This document shows positions 52,550 through 60,554 of a DNA stretch of 64,000 nt, one piece after another. The DNA is from Dyadobacter sp. CY323 (GTDB lineage: Bacteria; Bacteroidota; Bacteroidia; Cytophagales; Spirosomataceae). How positions within the stretch are numbered: the first letter of the stretch is position 1; each line of letters begins with the position of its first letter. The notes under the pieces are model-generated. The model searched no databases. It was not told where the DNA came from and saw only the letters and a list, made by a program, of their open reading frames with translations. The stretch covers positions 248,001 to 312,000 of the forward strand of contig NZ_JAJUXH010000003.1 in the NCBI RefSeq assembly GCF_021390245.1, given 5' to 3'. The translations under genes were made by a program, and so were the position numbers.

Positions 52550-53170
52550 ATGTCCATTACCCTCATATTAGTCATTATCACTTCCGGGATCAGTTACTAT
52601 GCACTGAACAATTACAGCCTGATGGATAAAATGATCTTCAATCCGCATCGGGTGAGGCAACACAATGAATATTACAGGTTCGTTACATCCGGCTTTGTTC
52701 ATGCGGATTTCGGTCACCTGATTTTTAACATGCTCAGCTTATGGTTTGTCGGAGAAGGAATCGAGCGGCTCTTCGGAATGCTTTTCGGATCGAGCGGGAC
52801 GTTCTACTTCCTGTTTTTGTACATCGCGGGGATCGTTGTAGCTGATATTCCGACTTTCATAAAACATCGTAACAATTCGCGTTATAATTCCCTGGGAGCT
52901 TCGGGAGGCGTTTCGGGAGTACTTTTTGCAGCCATTTTATATGCGCCATTAATGAGCATATGCCTGTACTTCTTCATTTGTATGCCCGGATTTATTTTTG
53001 GATTGCTCTTTTTGGGCTATTCATTCTGGGAAGGCCGCCGAGGGACCAGCTATGTCAACCACAGCGCTCACATGTATGGCGCGATCTTCGGAATGGTGTT
53101 TATGGCGATTGTGTACCCCGCTTCCGTTCCGCAGTTTTTTGAACAAATTCTGAGCTGGCGATTATTTTAA
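52550..53170 (+). CDS. Rhomboid intramembrane serine protease
   Basis: 206 residues, six membrane helices. Catalytic Ser118 in LGASGGVSGVLFAA and His174 in NHSAHMYGAIFGMV are in place, and the oxyanion-helix HLIFNMLSLWFVGEGIERLF (residues 56-75) is typical. It cleaves membrane proteins within the bilayer; bacterial substrates are mostly unknown. 23 bases after the prenyl synthase gene, probably co-transcribed. Its last 9 bases overlap the end of the convergent phosphatidylserine decarboxylase gene. Confidence 0.93.
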   Translation: MSITLILVIITSGISYYALNNYSLMDKMIFNPHRVRQHNEYYRFVTSGFVHADFGHLIFNMLSLWFVGEGIERLFGMLFGSSGTFYFLFLYIAGIVVADIPTFIKHRNNSRYNSLGASGGVSGVLFAAILYAPLMSICLYFFICMPGFIFGLLFLGYSFWEGRRGTSYVNHSAHMYGAIFGMVFMAIVYPASVPQFFEQILSWRLF

Positions 53171-53821
53171 TTCGGCAAGAACCGTCACGCTTCCCACAGT
53201 TTTATCCTGCAAGTTAACTTTGATCTCTGCATCGAGAGGTACAAAAATATCGACTCTGCTGCCAAATTTGATGAAGCCCATTTCGGTACTTTGCTCCACC
53301 TGGTCGCCTTCCTTCACGTACCAGCGGATCCGGCGCGCAGCAGCGCCTGCGATTTGACGGAATAAAATATCAATGCCTTCGATCGTGCGGATAACGATGG
53401 TGGTGCGCTCATTGTCTGTACTGGATTTTGGGTGCCACGCTACAAGGTACAGTCCGGGATGGTATTTAAAATATTGGATTACGCCGCTGATCGGGTTCCA
53501 GTTGATATGTACGTTCAGTGGGGACATAAATATGCTGATCTGCCTTCTAGGGCCCTGGAAAAACTCTTTTTCCACTACTTCTTCGATCACAACCACTTTT
53601 CCATCGCAGGGAGCGACAATCTGCCGGTCGCTTTTATACACCACTCTTTTTGGTACACGAAAGAACTGAACAACCAGTAAAAGGACAATCACACTACCTA
53701 CCAGCACAAGTCTTGGAATCCAAAAACCCTCTGGCAGAAGGTAGTTGACCCCTAAGTTTATCAATATCAATATAATGAGGGTGACGGCTATAATGGTAAA
53801 TCCTTCTCTGTGCAGTTTCAT
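53162..53821 (-). CDS. psd: Phosphatidylserine decarboxylase proenzyme
   Basis: The ATG at 53821 gives 219 residues, the size of the short bacterial form; the TTG at 53860 is less likely. Two hydrophobic helices lie at the start (IIAVTLIILILINLGVNYLL). Then QIVAPCDGKVVVIEEV, QISIFMSPLNVHINWNPISG, and the self-cleavage site GFIKFGSRVDIFVP, where Ser becomes the pyruvoyl group. It makes phosphatidylethanolamine from phosphatidylserine at the inner membrane. Convergent with and overlapping the rhomboid gene by 9 bases. Confidence 0.93.
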   Translation of the reverse strand: MKLHREGFTIIAVTLIILILINLGVNYLLPEGFWIPRLVLVGSVIVLLLVVQFFRVPKRVVYKSDRQIVAPCDGKVVVIEEVVEKEFFQGPRRQISIFMSPLNVHINWNPISGVIQYFKYHPGLYLVAWHPKSSTDNERTTIVIRTIEGIDILFRQIAGAAARRIRWYVKEGDQVEQSTEMGFIKFGSRVDIFVPLDAEIKVNLQDKTVGSVTVLAELK

Positions 53822-53891
53822 GCAGGTTGCTGTTTCGTTAATATCAGTCCTTATCTGCAAATATCGTATAAATCCTGATTTACTAGCAATG

Positions 53892-53925
53892 AAAAAGCCC
53901 TGCCGATCGAATTGAAAGGCAGGGC
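53892..53925 (-). terminator. Minus-strand terminator upstream of psd
   Basis: A perfect 8-bp stem, GCCCTGCC (53897-53904) / GGCAGGGC (53918-53925), followed on the minus strand by TTTTT. It could end secA transcripts about 310 bases past the stop. The rest of the 413-base gap up to 54234 holds the repeat array and no gene. Confidence 0.7.
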
Positions 53926-54041
53926 GGGGTATGCAGTATCTATGTAAGCTATTTTAATCCTGATTGTGTTTGGTCATTTTTGTTCGATGTGGTTTGGAAT
54001 TGTTACTTGTTGTTCGGATTTGATAGGGATAGTTTCGAATT

Positions 54042-54195
54042 GTCATTAGTGGTCATTAATAGTCATTAATTGCAAAAACTCATTGAAATGTCAAGCTTTC
54101 ATTGATAGGACTATAAGTGACCCAATGACAACAAATGACCTAATGACAATAAATGCCCCAATGACAATAAATGACTCAATGACTATAAATGACCA
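54042..54195. repeat. Inverted array: decamer left arm, 18-mer right arm
   Basis: Left arm 54042-54071: three 10-bp GTCATTAATn units. Right arm 54124-54195: four 18-bp units of the form AATGACAAyAAATGACCT. Each is a double AATGAC (spacing 8 and 10), the reverse complement of GTCATT. The same GTCATT/AATGAC theme is used in the tssF-tssE array at 19.0 kb. The right arm ends about 40 bases from the secA stop codon. Confidence 0.8.
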
Positions 54196-54234
54196 AACTT
54201 AACAATACCAAACTCCGCCCAACCATTCAGCCCG

Positions 54235-57200
54235 TCACTCAATCACCACACACTCCCCATTCTTCACTTCCTGTTCTACTTTTTTAAATTTCACATCCCG
54301 TAAAATCCGTCCGTCGCGATACTGAACGGTAACCTTCTGGTTTCTGTCAGCAATTTTAATGGTGCGGACCGGCTGCGTTTTGGTAGTAGATTCCGGGCGG
54401 GCATAATCCATGTGCCCTTCCAGATCGAGATCGAAATCCTCCTCGCGGTTGGTATGCAATGCAGGTGCGGGAGCAGGTTTATGAACCGTTTGCTGAACTG
54501 CAGTTGCAGGTACCGCTTCTTCCTGCGGAATGTCCGCTTTCATCAGGAACGAGATCATATCAAAATTCACTTTGCTTAAAAAGCGTTTGAACAATTCGAC
54601 CGATTCAAACTTATAGATCAACAATGGATCTTTTTGCTCGAATACTGCATTTTGAACCGACTGTTTCAAATCGTCCATTTCACGCAAATGCTCTTTCCAT
54701 TCCTGATCGATCAGCGAAAGCACGATGGCTTTCTCCATTTCGTGGGTAATTTCTTTACCCTCATTATCGAGCGCTTTTTTCAGACTTACAACCACACCAG
54801 CCTGACGTATCCCGTCACTGAATGGAATCATAATCTCGGAAATAGTCGCTCCACGCTCGGAATGGATGGAACGCAGGATTGGAAGCGCTTTCTGCGAAAT
54901 AGCGTTGTTCTTTTCCTGATATTGTTTTTCCGCAGCTTCGTAAAGTTTCTGAGAACGGTCAGCAGGCTTAAACGAAGCATATTCATTCTCACTGAATGGA
55001 AGTTCCATTGCCAGGGTAGTGATCGTCGCCAGTTCCAGTTCCGCGTAGGTTCCGGCCGTGTTCACCAATTCATCACATACATCATATAATGTGTTTGCGA
55101 TATCGACAGCCAGACGGTCCCCGAACAATGCGTTGCGGCGGCGGGTGTAAATGGCATCACGCTGGTAGTTCATTACGTCATCATATTCCAGAAGACGTTT
55201 ACGCATACCAAAGTTATTTTCCTCTACTTTTTTCTGTGCTCTTTCAATGGACTTGGTAATCATGCTGCTCTGGATCACCTCACCTTCTTCCAGTCCCATC
55301 CTATCCATTACTTTCGCCATACGGTCAGAACCGAAAAGGCGCATTAAATTATCTTCCAGCGAAACGAAGAACTGAGAAGAACCAGGATCACCCTGACGGC
55401 CGGAACGACCGCGAAGCTGCCTGTCTACCCGGCGGCTTTCATGCCTTTCGGTACCGACAATGGCCAAACCGCCAGCTGCTCTGGATTCCGGCGTAAGCTT
55501 GATATCGGTACCCCGACCTGCCATGTTGGTGGCGATCGTCACGGTTCCCGGCTTACCTGCTTCCGTTACCACCTCAGCTTCCCGCTGATGTTGTTTCGCA
55601 TTCAAAACCTGGTGTTGAATTTTCCGGAGTGTCAGCATCCGGCTGATGATCTCTGAGTTTTCAACCGAAGTCGTACCCACCAAAACGGGACGGCCAGCCT
55701 CCACCAGTTCGACAATTTCGTCGGCTACTGCATTGTATTTTTCACGAACAGAACGATATACTTTATCCTCCTGATCTTTACGGACTGCATTCACATTCGT
55801 TGGAATGGTAACCACATCCAGCTTATAAATTTCCCAGAATTCACCTGCCTCCGTTTCAGCAGTACCGGTCATACCCGCCAGCTTGTGGTACATCCGGAAA
55901 TAATTCTGCAGCGTAACTGTCGCGTAAGTCTGCGTTGCATCTTCGACACGCACATTTTCCTTCGCCTCGATCGCCTGGTGCAAACCATCTGAATAACGGC
56001 GGCCTTCCATGATACGGCCGGTCTGCTCATCCACGATTTTCACCTTTCCATCCATGATCACATATTCCACATCTTTTTCAAAAAGTGTAAATGCTTTCAA
56101 AAGCTGGTTAACGGTGTGAATACGTGCTGTTTTTACGGAATAGTCACGAATCAATGCTTCTTTTTGAATGACTCTTTCCTGCTCGGTCAGACTTGCATCC
56201 TTTTCAATCGCATCAAGGTCAACCGCGATATCGGGCAGAATAAAGAAATTTGTTTCCTCCGATTCTCCAGTTAAAAAGTCAATCCCTTTTTCGGTCAGTT
56301 CAATGCTATTGTGGCGCTCATCAATGGTAAAGTAAAGCGGAGCATCTGCCTGCGGCATCAGTTTCTGGTTTTCGGCCAGGTGAATGGATTCCGACTCCTG
56401 CATTAATGCTTTAATCCCCGATTCACTGAGGTATTTGATCAAAGGCTTGTACTTAGGCATACCGCGGTGTGCCCGGAATAATGCCAATCCGCCTTCTTTC
56501 TTATCACCTGCGGCAATTTTCTTTTTCGCATCGTTCAGAAAGTCCATCGCCAGCTTCTTCTGAGCTTCGACAATCCTGGAAACGCGTGGCTTTAATTCAA
56601 TATATTCCTGCTCGTCGCCACGGGGAACCGGGCCGCTGATAATCAATGGCGTTCTCGCATCATCAATCAACACGGAGTCAACTTCATCGACCATGGCGAA
56701 GTGATGCTTGCGTTGAACAAGCTCTTCGGTCGTCCGTGACATATTGTCACGCAGATAGTCAAATCCGTATTCGTTGTTTGTTCCGTAGGTAAGATCTGCT
56801 TTGTAAGCGTTTCTTCTGGCAATCGTATTCGGCTGATGACGGTCAATGCAATCCACGCTCATTCCGTGGAACTCGAAAAGCGGTGCGTTCCATTCCGCGT
56901 CACGTTTGGCCAGGTAATCGTTGACGGTTACGATGTGAACACCTTGGCCTGCGAGTGCATTCAGAAACGCGGGAAGCGTTGCTACTAAGGTTTTACCTTC
57001 CCCGGTCGCCATTTCAGAAATTTTACCCTGGTGTAAAACCACACCACCGATCAGCTGCACATCGTAATGCAGCATATTCCATTTAATAGGCTGACCAATC
57101 ACATCCCAGGTCGTATTCCAGATCGCTTTGTCACCTTCAATCGATATATGCGATTTTCTCGGAGCAATTTCGCGGTCAAAATAGTTAGCTGTAACTTCCA

Positions 57201-57576
57201 GCGAATCGTTTTCTTTGAAACGTCGTGCCGTATCTTTTACGATCGCGAACGCTTTCGGAAGAATTTCAAGAAGTACTCTTTCAAGCTCCTTGTTCCGATC
57301 CAGATCCAGCGCATCGATCTTCTTGAATATGACTTCTTTGCTGTCGACGTTCGGCTCATCGCTGGCTTGCTGTCTCAAAACCGCAATCTGATCATCAATG
57401 GATTGCAGCTGGTCTTTAATATGTTGTTTGAGACCCTCCGATTTGGCGCGGAGCTCATCATGGGTTAGGGAAGCCAGCAACGCATACTCGGCATTTACTT
57501 TATCAACATACGGGAGCAAATCCTTCAAATCCCGCTCTGACTTTGTGCCAAATAGCTTAGAAAATATTTTAAACAT
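54235..57576 (-). CDS. secA: Preprotein translocase ATPase SecA
   Basis: The ATG at 57576 gives 1113 residues (MFKIFSKLFGTKSERDLKDL), the usual Bacteroidota length; the longer frame to 57639 is not needed. NBD1 has EMATGEGKTLVATLPAFLNA and MVDEVDSVLIDDARTPLIIS. The preprotein crosslinking and helical scaffold domains follow. NBD2 has NMAGRGTDIKL and the GRSGRQGDPGSSQFFVSLED block. The C-terminus lacks the zinc-binding Cys cluster and instead ends EVKNGECVVIE. It powers Sec export. Single gene. Confidence 0.96.
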   Translation of the reverse strand: MFKIFSKLFGTKSERDLKDLLPYVDKVNAEYALLASLTHDELRAKSEGLKQHIKDQLQSIDDQIAVLRQQASDEPNVDSKEVIFKKIDALDLDRNKELERVLLEILPKAFAIVKDTARRFKENDSLEVTANYFDREIAPRKSHISIEGDKAIWNTTWDVIGQPIKWNMLHYDVQLIGGVVLHQGKISEMATGEGKTLVATLPAFLNALAGQGVHIVTVNDYLAKRDAEWNAPLFEFHGMSVDCIDRHQPNTIARRNAYKADLTYGTNNEYGFDYLRDNMSRTTEELVQRKHHFAMVDEVDSVLIDDARTPLIISGPVPRGDEQEYIELKPRVSRIVEAQKKLAMDFLNDAKKKIAAGDKKEGGLALFRAHRGMPKYKPLIKYLSESGIKALMQESESIHLAENQKLMPQADAPLYFTIDERHNSIELTEKGIDFLTGESEETNFFILPDIAVDLDAIEKDASLTEQERVIQKEALIRDYSVKTARIHTVNQLLKAFTLFEKDVEYVIMDGKVKIVDEQTGRIMEGRRYSDGLHQAIEAKENVRVEDATQTYATVTLQNYFRMYHKLAGMTGTAETEAGEFWEIYKLDVVTIPTNVNAVRKDQEDKVYRSVREKYNAVADEIVELVEAGRPVLVGTTSVENSEIISRMLTLRKIQHQVLNAKQHQREAEVVTEAGKPGTVTIATNMAGRGTDIKLTPESRAAGGLAIVGTERHESRRVDRQLRGRSGRQGDPGSSQFFVSLEDNLMRLFGSDRMAKVMDRMGLEEGEVIQSSMITKSIERAQKKVEENNFGMRKRLLEYDDVMNYQRDAIYTRRRNALFGDRLAVDIANTLYDVCDELVNTAGTYAELELATITTLAMELPFSENEYASFKPADRSQKLYEAAEKQYQEKNNAISQKALPILRSIHSERGATISEIMIPFSDGIRQAGVVVSLKKALDNEGKEITHEMEKAIVLSLIDQEWKEHLREMDDLKQSVQNAVFEQKDPLLIYKFESVELFKRFLSKVNFDMISFLMKADIPQEEAVPATAVQQTVHKPAPAPALHTNREEDFDLDLEGHMDYARPESTTKTQPVRTIKIADRNQKVTVQYRDGRILRDVKFKKVEQEVKNGECVVIE

Positions 57577-57679
57577 GATATTAATGTATGTTTTTTGAAC
57601 CGTCTTTTTTCTTTTACAAAATATTGAGCCTGCTTTCAAACAGATGTCAGTTTGTCAGCAAAGCTATCATTTTCAATTC

Positions 57680-57712
57680 CAAAGGTAATTCTTTGCTCAA
57701 AGTATTGCGCAA
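57680..57712 (-). promoter_or_regulatory. Possible secA promoter
   Basis: On the minus strand TTG (57712-57710), a 22-base spacer and TACCTTTG (57687-57680). A second TAnnTTTG match, TAGCTTTG, lies at 57666-57659. Either would give a leader of 75-100 bases. Confidence 0.45.
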
Positions 57713-57812
57713 CATCTTTAACAATCTAAGTCAGTTCTAATCCACATATATATTCATCGCAGCTATTTACCCGCTCTCCCTTCATATAACCGTTTATAAA
57801 TAAAATAAACCA

Positions 57813-57838
57813 GTACTATGTATCACATAGTACCTTTG
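57813..57838 (+). promoter_or_regulatory. Promoter -7 element with overlapping operator palindrome (pspC)
   Basis: TACCTTTG (57831-57838) is a -7 element about 30 bases upstream of the pspC ATG. Directly upstream and overlapping by three bases is a perfect inverted repeat GTACTATGT-ATC-ACATAGTAC (57813-57833). This ATGT...ACAT dyad resembles PadR-family operators, and PadR genes often sit with PspC genes. No PadR gene is present in the window. Confidence 0.6.
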
Positions 57839-57869
57839 AAACATCAAAAGAAAACAAACAGATACAGCC

Positions 57870-58103
57870 ATGAACCACAATAAATTATTCCGCAATACAA
57901 ATAACAAAATGATTGGAGGAGTTGCTTCGGGACTAGCCGATTATTTCGAAATTGATGTAACCATTATCCGGGTACTTTTTGTCCTCGCGGCATTCATTCC
58001 CGTTCCATTTCACATCTTTTTGATATATATCATTCTTTGGATCGTGATGCCGGATATTGCAAAACGCCCCAGACAGCTGGAAGAAAGCAACATTCATTCC
58101 TAG
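57870..58103 (+). CDS. PspC-domain envelope-stress protein
   Basis: 77 residues: MNHNKLFRNTNNKMIGGVAS, GLADYFEIDVTIIRVLFVLA, and a second hydrophobic part HIFLIYIILWIVMPDIAKRP. This is a stand-alone PspC domain with one or two membrane helices. PspC proteins sense envelope stress or regulate phage-shock responses in other phyla; in Bacteroidota they often pair with PadR regulators. A strong operator-like palindrome covers its promoter, and its own terminator follows. Confidence 0.9.
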   Translation: MNHNKLFRNTNNKMIGGVASGLADYFEIDVTIIRVLFVLAAFIPVPFHIFLIYIILWIVMPDIAKRPRQLEESNIHS

Positions 58104-58138
58104 AAATCAAGAATCCATCAGCAAAAACAAGTAGTTAC

Positions 58139-58178
58139 AAACCGCCGGAAAAACAAATTCCGGCGGTTTGTTGTTTTA
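58139..58178 (+). terminator. pspC terminator
   Basis: A perfect 12-bp stem AAACCGCCGGAA (58139-58150) / TTCCGGCGGTTT (58158-58169) followed by GTTGTTTT. Confidence 0.88.
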
Positions 58179-58263
58179 TGCCTAATTGCTACTTTTACCA
58201 ATGGTATGCACACATACTAATTGTTACAAAAGTCAGTTTTCATCTGAATTAATCGATCCTGAT

Positions 58264-59442
58264 ATGAATGCTTATATCGTTGCCGGCTATCGCACTGCCG
58301 TTGGTAAAGCCACGAGAGGTGGTTTCCGGTTTACCCGCCCCGATGACCTTGGCGCGGCAGTTATCAAACATTTACTGGAAAAGCTGCCTAACCTCGACCC
58401 TGCCCGGGTAGACGACGTAATTGTGGGTAATGCGGTCCCGGAGGCGGAACAAGGAATGCAAATGGGACGTTATGTCGCACTTTTGGCACTTCCAAAAAAT
58501 GTTTCTGGCATTACCATCAACCGATACTGCGGTTCGGGCGTGGAAGCGATTGCGATGGCTTCTGCGAAAATCCATGCCGGAATGGCTGAATGCATTATCG
58601 CCGGCGGCACGGAATCCATGTCACTGGTACCGACAATGGGTTGGAAAACAGCCCTGAATTATGACATTGCTCACAGCAACCCCGACTACTATTTGAGCAT
58701 GGGACTTACCGCCGAACAAGTCGCGAAAGATTTTAACATCAGTCGGGAAAAACAGGATGAGTTTTCATACCAATCGCACCAAAAAGCATTGCGGGCGCAG
58801 AAAGAAGGCTGGTTCGCCGATGGTATTGTTCCGGTAACCGTCAAAGAAACCTACTTTGACGCTGCGTCAGGAAAGAAAAAAACGAAAGAAATTGTGGTAA
58901 ACCAGGATGAAGGCCCGCGACCCGACACGACCCTGGAAGCATTAAACAAACTGAAACCGGTTTTTGCAGCAGGCGGATCTGTTACTGCGGGTAATTCTTC
59001 CCAGACATCCGACGGGGCTGCATTTGTAGTAGTAATGTCAGAAAAACTGGTTAACGAGTTGAATTTAAAGCCGGTTGCCCAAATGCTTTCCTACGCAACT
59101 GCCGGTGTGGATCCGAGAATTATGGGAATTGGCCCGGTGGCCGCCATTCCAATCGCATTGAAACAGGCTGGATTGAAACTGGAAGATATTGAGCAAATTG
59201 AACTCAATGAGGCATTTGCAGCGCAATCGCTTGCCGTGATCCAGGAACTGGGCATCAATCCTGAAATCGTAAATCCAAATGGCGGGGCGATCGCATTAGG
59301 CCATGCACTCGGTTCGACCGGGGCGAGGTTGTCCGTGCAGCTATTTAACGAAATGCAACGTAGAAATCAGAAATATGGCATGGTAACCGCGTGTGTCGGA
59401 GGCGGCCAGGGAGTTGCTGGCATTTACGAACGATTGAACTAA
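58264..59442 (+). CDS. Acetyl-CoA C-acyltransferase (thiolase)
   Basis: The ATG at 58264 gives 392 residues, the normal thiolase length; the frame is open further upstream to 58186 but that part is unlike thiolases. The nucleophile Cys is in GITINRYCGSGVEAIAMASA. The C-terminal motifs NPNGGAIALGHALGSTGARL (His) and ACVGGGQGVAGIYERLN (second Cys) are intact. It cleaves 3-ketoacyl-CoA in fatty-acid beta-oxidation; FadA-like rather than biosynthetic by overall look. No other beta-oxidation gene is in the window. Confidence 0.92.
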   Translation: MNAYIVAGYRTAVGKATRGGFRFTRPDDLGAAVIKHLLEKLPNLDPARVDDVIVGNAVPEAEQGMQMGRYVALLALPKNVSGITINRYCGSGVEAIAMASAKIHAGMAECIIAGGTESMSLVPTMGWKTALNYDIAHSNPDYYLSMGLTAEQVAKDFNISREKQDEFSYQSHQKALRAQKEGWFADGIVPVTVKETYFDAASGKKKTKEIVVNQDEGPRPDTTLEALNKLKPVFAAGGSVTAGNSSQTSDGAAFVVVMSEKLVNELNLKPVAQMLSYATAGVDPRIMGIGPVAAIPIALKQAGLKLEDIEQIELNEAFAAQSLAVIQELGINPEIVNPNGGAIALGHALGSTGARLSVQLFNEMQRRNQKYGMVTACVGGGQGVAGIYERLN

Positions 59443-59475
59443 ACCGCAGACTAATAAAAGCTACATATTTACCCG

Positions 59476-59515
59476 TCTCCCTGGAAGTGATACCGATCTT
59501 CCGGGGAGATTTTTT
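59476..59515 (+). terminator. Thiolase terminator
   Basis: TCTCCCTGGAAG (59476-59487) pairs with CTTCCGGGGAGA (59498-59509) with one T-G pair, followed by TTTTTT. A TACTTTTG promoter element for the next gene starts at its end (59515-59522). Confidence 0.85.
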
Positions 59516-59546
59516 ACTTTTGCCCTAAACATGCACGCGTTTTTTC

Positions 59547-60554
59547 ATGGATGTATCCATCATTATCATCAATTACAGGGCCCCTCAGCTAATTCTAAAT
59601 TGCTTAAATTCAATATATAAGTTTACTTCCGGCGTAACTTTAGAAGTGATCATTGTTGACAATGATCCCGAAAATGGAGGACGCGCAAGCATCAGAGAGG
59701 CTTACCCCGATGTGCGATGGATCGATATGGAATTCAACTCCGGCTTCGGCATTGCGAATAATGCAGGAATGCAGGTGGCAACCGGCACTTATTTCTTACT
59801 GTTAAATGCCGATACCCTGCTCACGGACAATGTAATAGGCCGCTGTTTCCAACGGATGAACAATCGGGAAGATGTGATTGCCTGCGGCGCTTTGCAATAC
59901 TATGCAGATGGCACCCCAATGCCTTTTTACAAAAGCTTCAATGAATTCCGCAGGACATTCTTTATTCTTCCTCCAAGCGGATTTATCGAAAAAACCGTCA
60001 AAAACTTTTATCCTGACCCTAATTATGCCGATCCCGATCAGCACGATTGGCTGGTAGGCGCATTCGTTTTTTTAAGGCGGGAAGGGTTTGAGAAAACAGG
60101 CGGCTTCAGTGAGGATTTCTTTATGTATGGCGAAGACGTGGAATGGTCGGGCAGGCTGGGAAAACTTGGAAAGCTTTGCTATTTCAAGGACTGCACATTT
60201 ATACACCTCGAAAATAACAACCCATTTCGGCGGACCAACATCTCCTGGATCAACCGGTTCAGTACACAAATGCAGGTCTCAAATTTTCTGTGGGTACGAA
60301 AGCAATATGGAATTTTTCAATATATATTATTGATTTTACACTACATTGTCATGATTCCCATTGTGTTCAGTTGGAAAATCGGGCTTAACATTACTGCATT
60401 GAAAAACCCATTCTTCGGGTTACGCACACAACATATATATCTACGAAAAACCTTAGTTCTCTTGAAGTATTTCTGGAAAACCTTATTTCTGAAAAACGGT
60501 CCGTACAGAATAAAACCCTACGAGAATATTGACTTGCTAACTGCTTCCGCATGA
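59547..60554 (+). CDS. Family 2 glycosyltransferase (rhamnosyltransferase-like)
   Basis: 335 residues. MDVSIIIINYRAPQLILNCL at the start, VIIVDNDPENGGRASIREAY, then the nucleotide-sugar region FNSGFGIANNAGMQVATGTY and LLLNADTLL. A C-terminal membrane-near segment (YILLILHYIVMIPIVFSWKI) is present. It resembles WbbL-type GT2 enzymes of polysaccharide or glycolipid synthesis. The TACTTTTG element lies 24 bases before the ATG, right after the previous terminator. Its last 4 bases overlap the next glycosyltransferase gene, so the two act in one pathway. Confidence 0.9.
   Translation: MDVSIIIINYRAPQLILNCLNSIYKFTSGVTLEVIIVDNDPENGGRASIREAYPDVRWIDMEFNSGFGIANNAGMQVATGTYFLLLNADTLLTDNVIGRCFQRMNNREDVIACGALQYYADGTPMPFYKSFNEFRRTFFILPPSGFIEKTVKNFYPDPNYADPDQHDWLVGAFVFLRREGFEKTGGFSEDFFMYGEDVEWSGRLGKLGKLCYFKDCTFIHLENNNPFRRTNISWINRFSTQMQVSNFLWVRKQYGIFQYILLILHYIVMIPIVFSWKIGLNITALKNPFFGLRTQHIYLRKTLVLLKYFWKTLFLKNGPYRIKPYENIDLLTASA

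Noticed and set aside
54042-54195. CRISPR array
   Set aside because: Units are 10 or 18 bp without unique spacers, and no cas genes are present.
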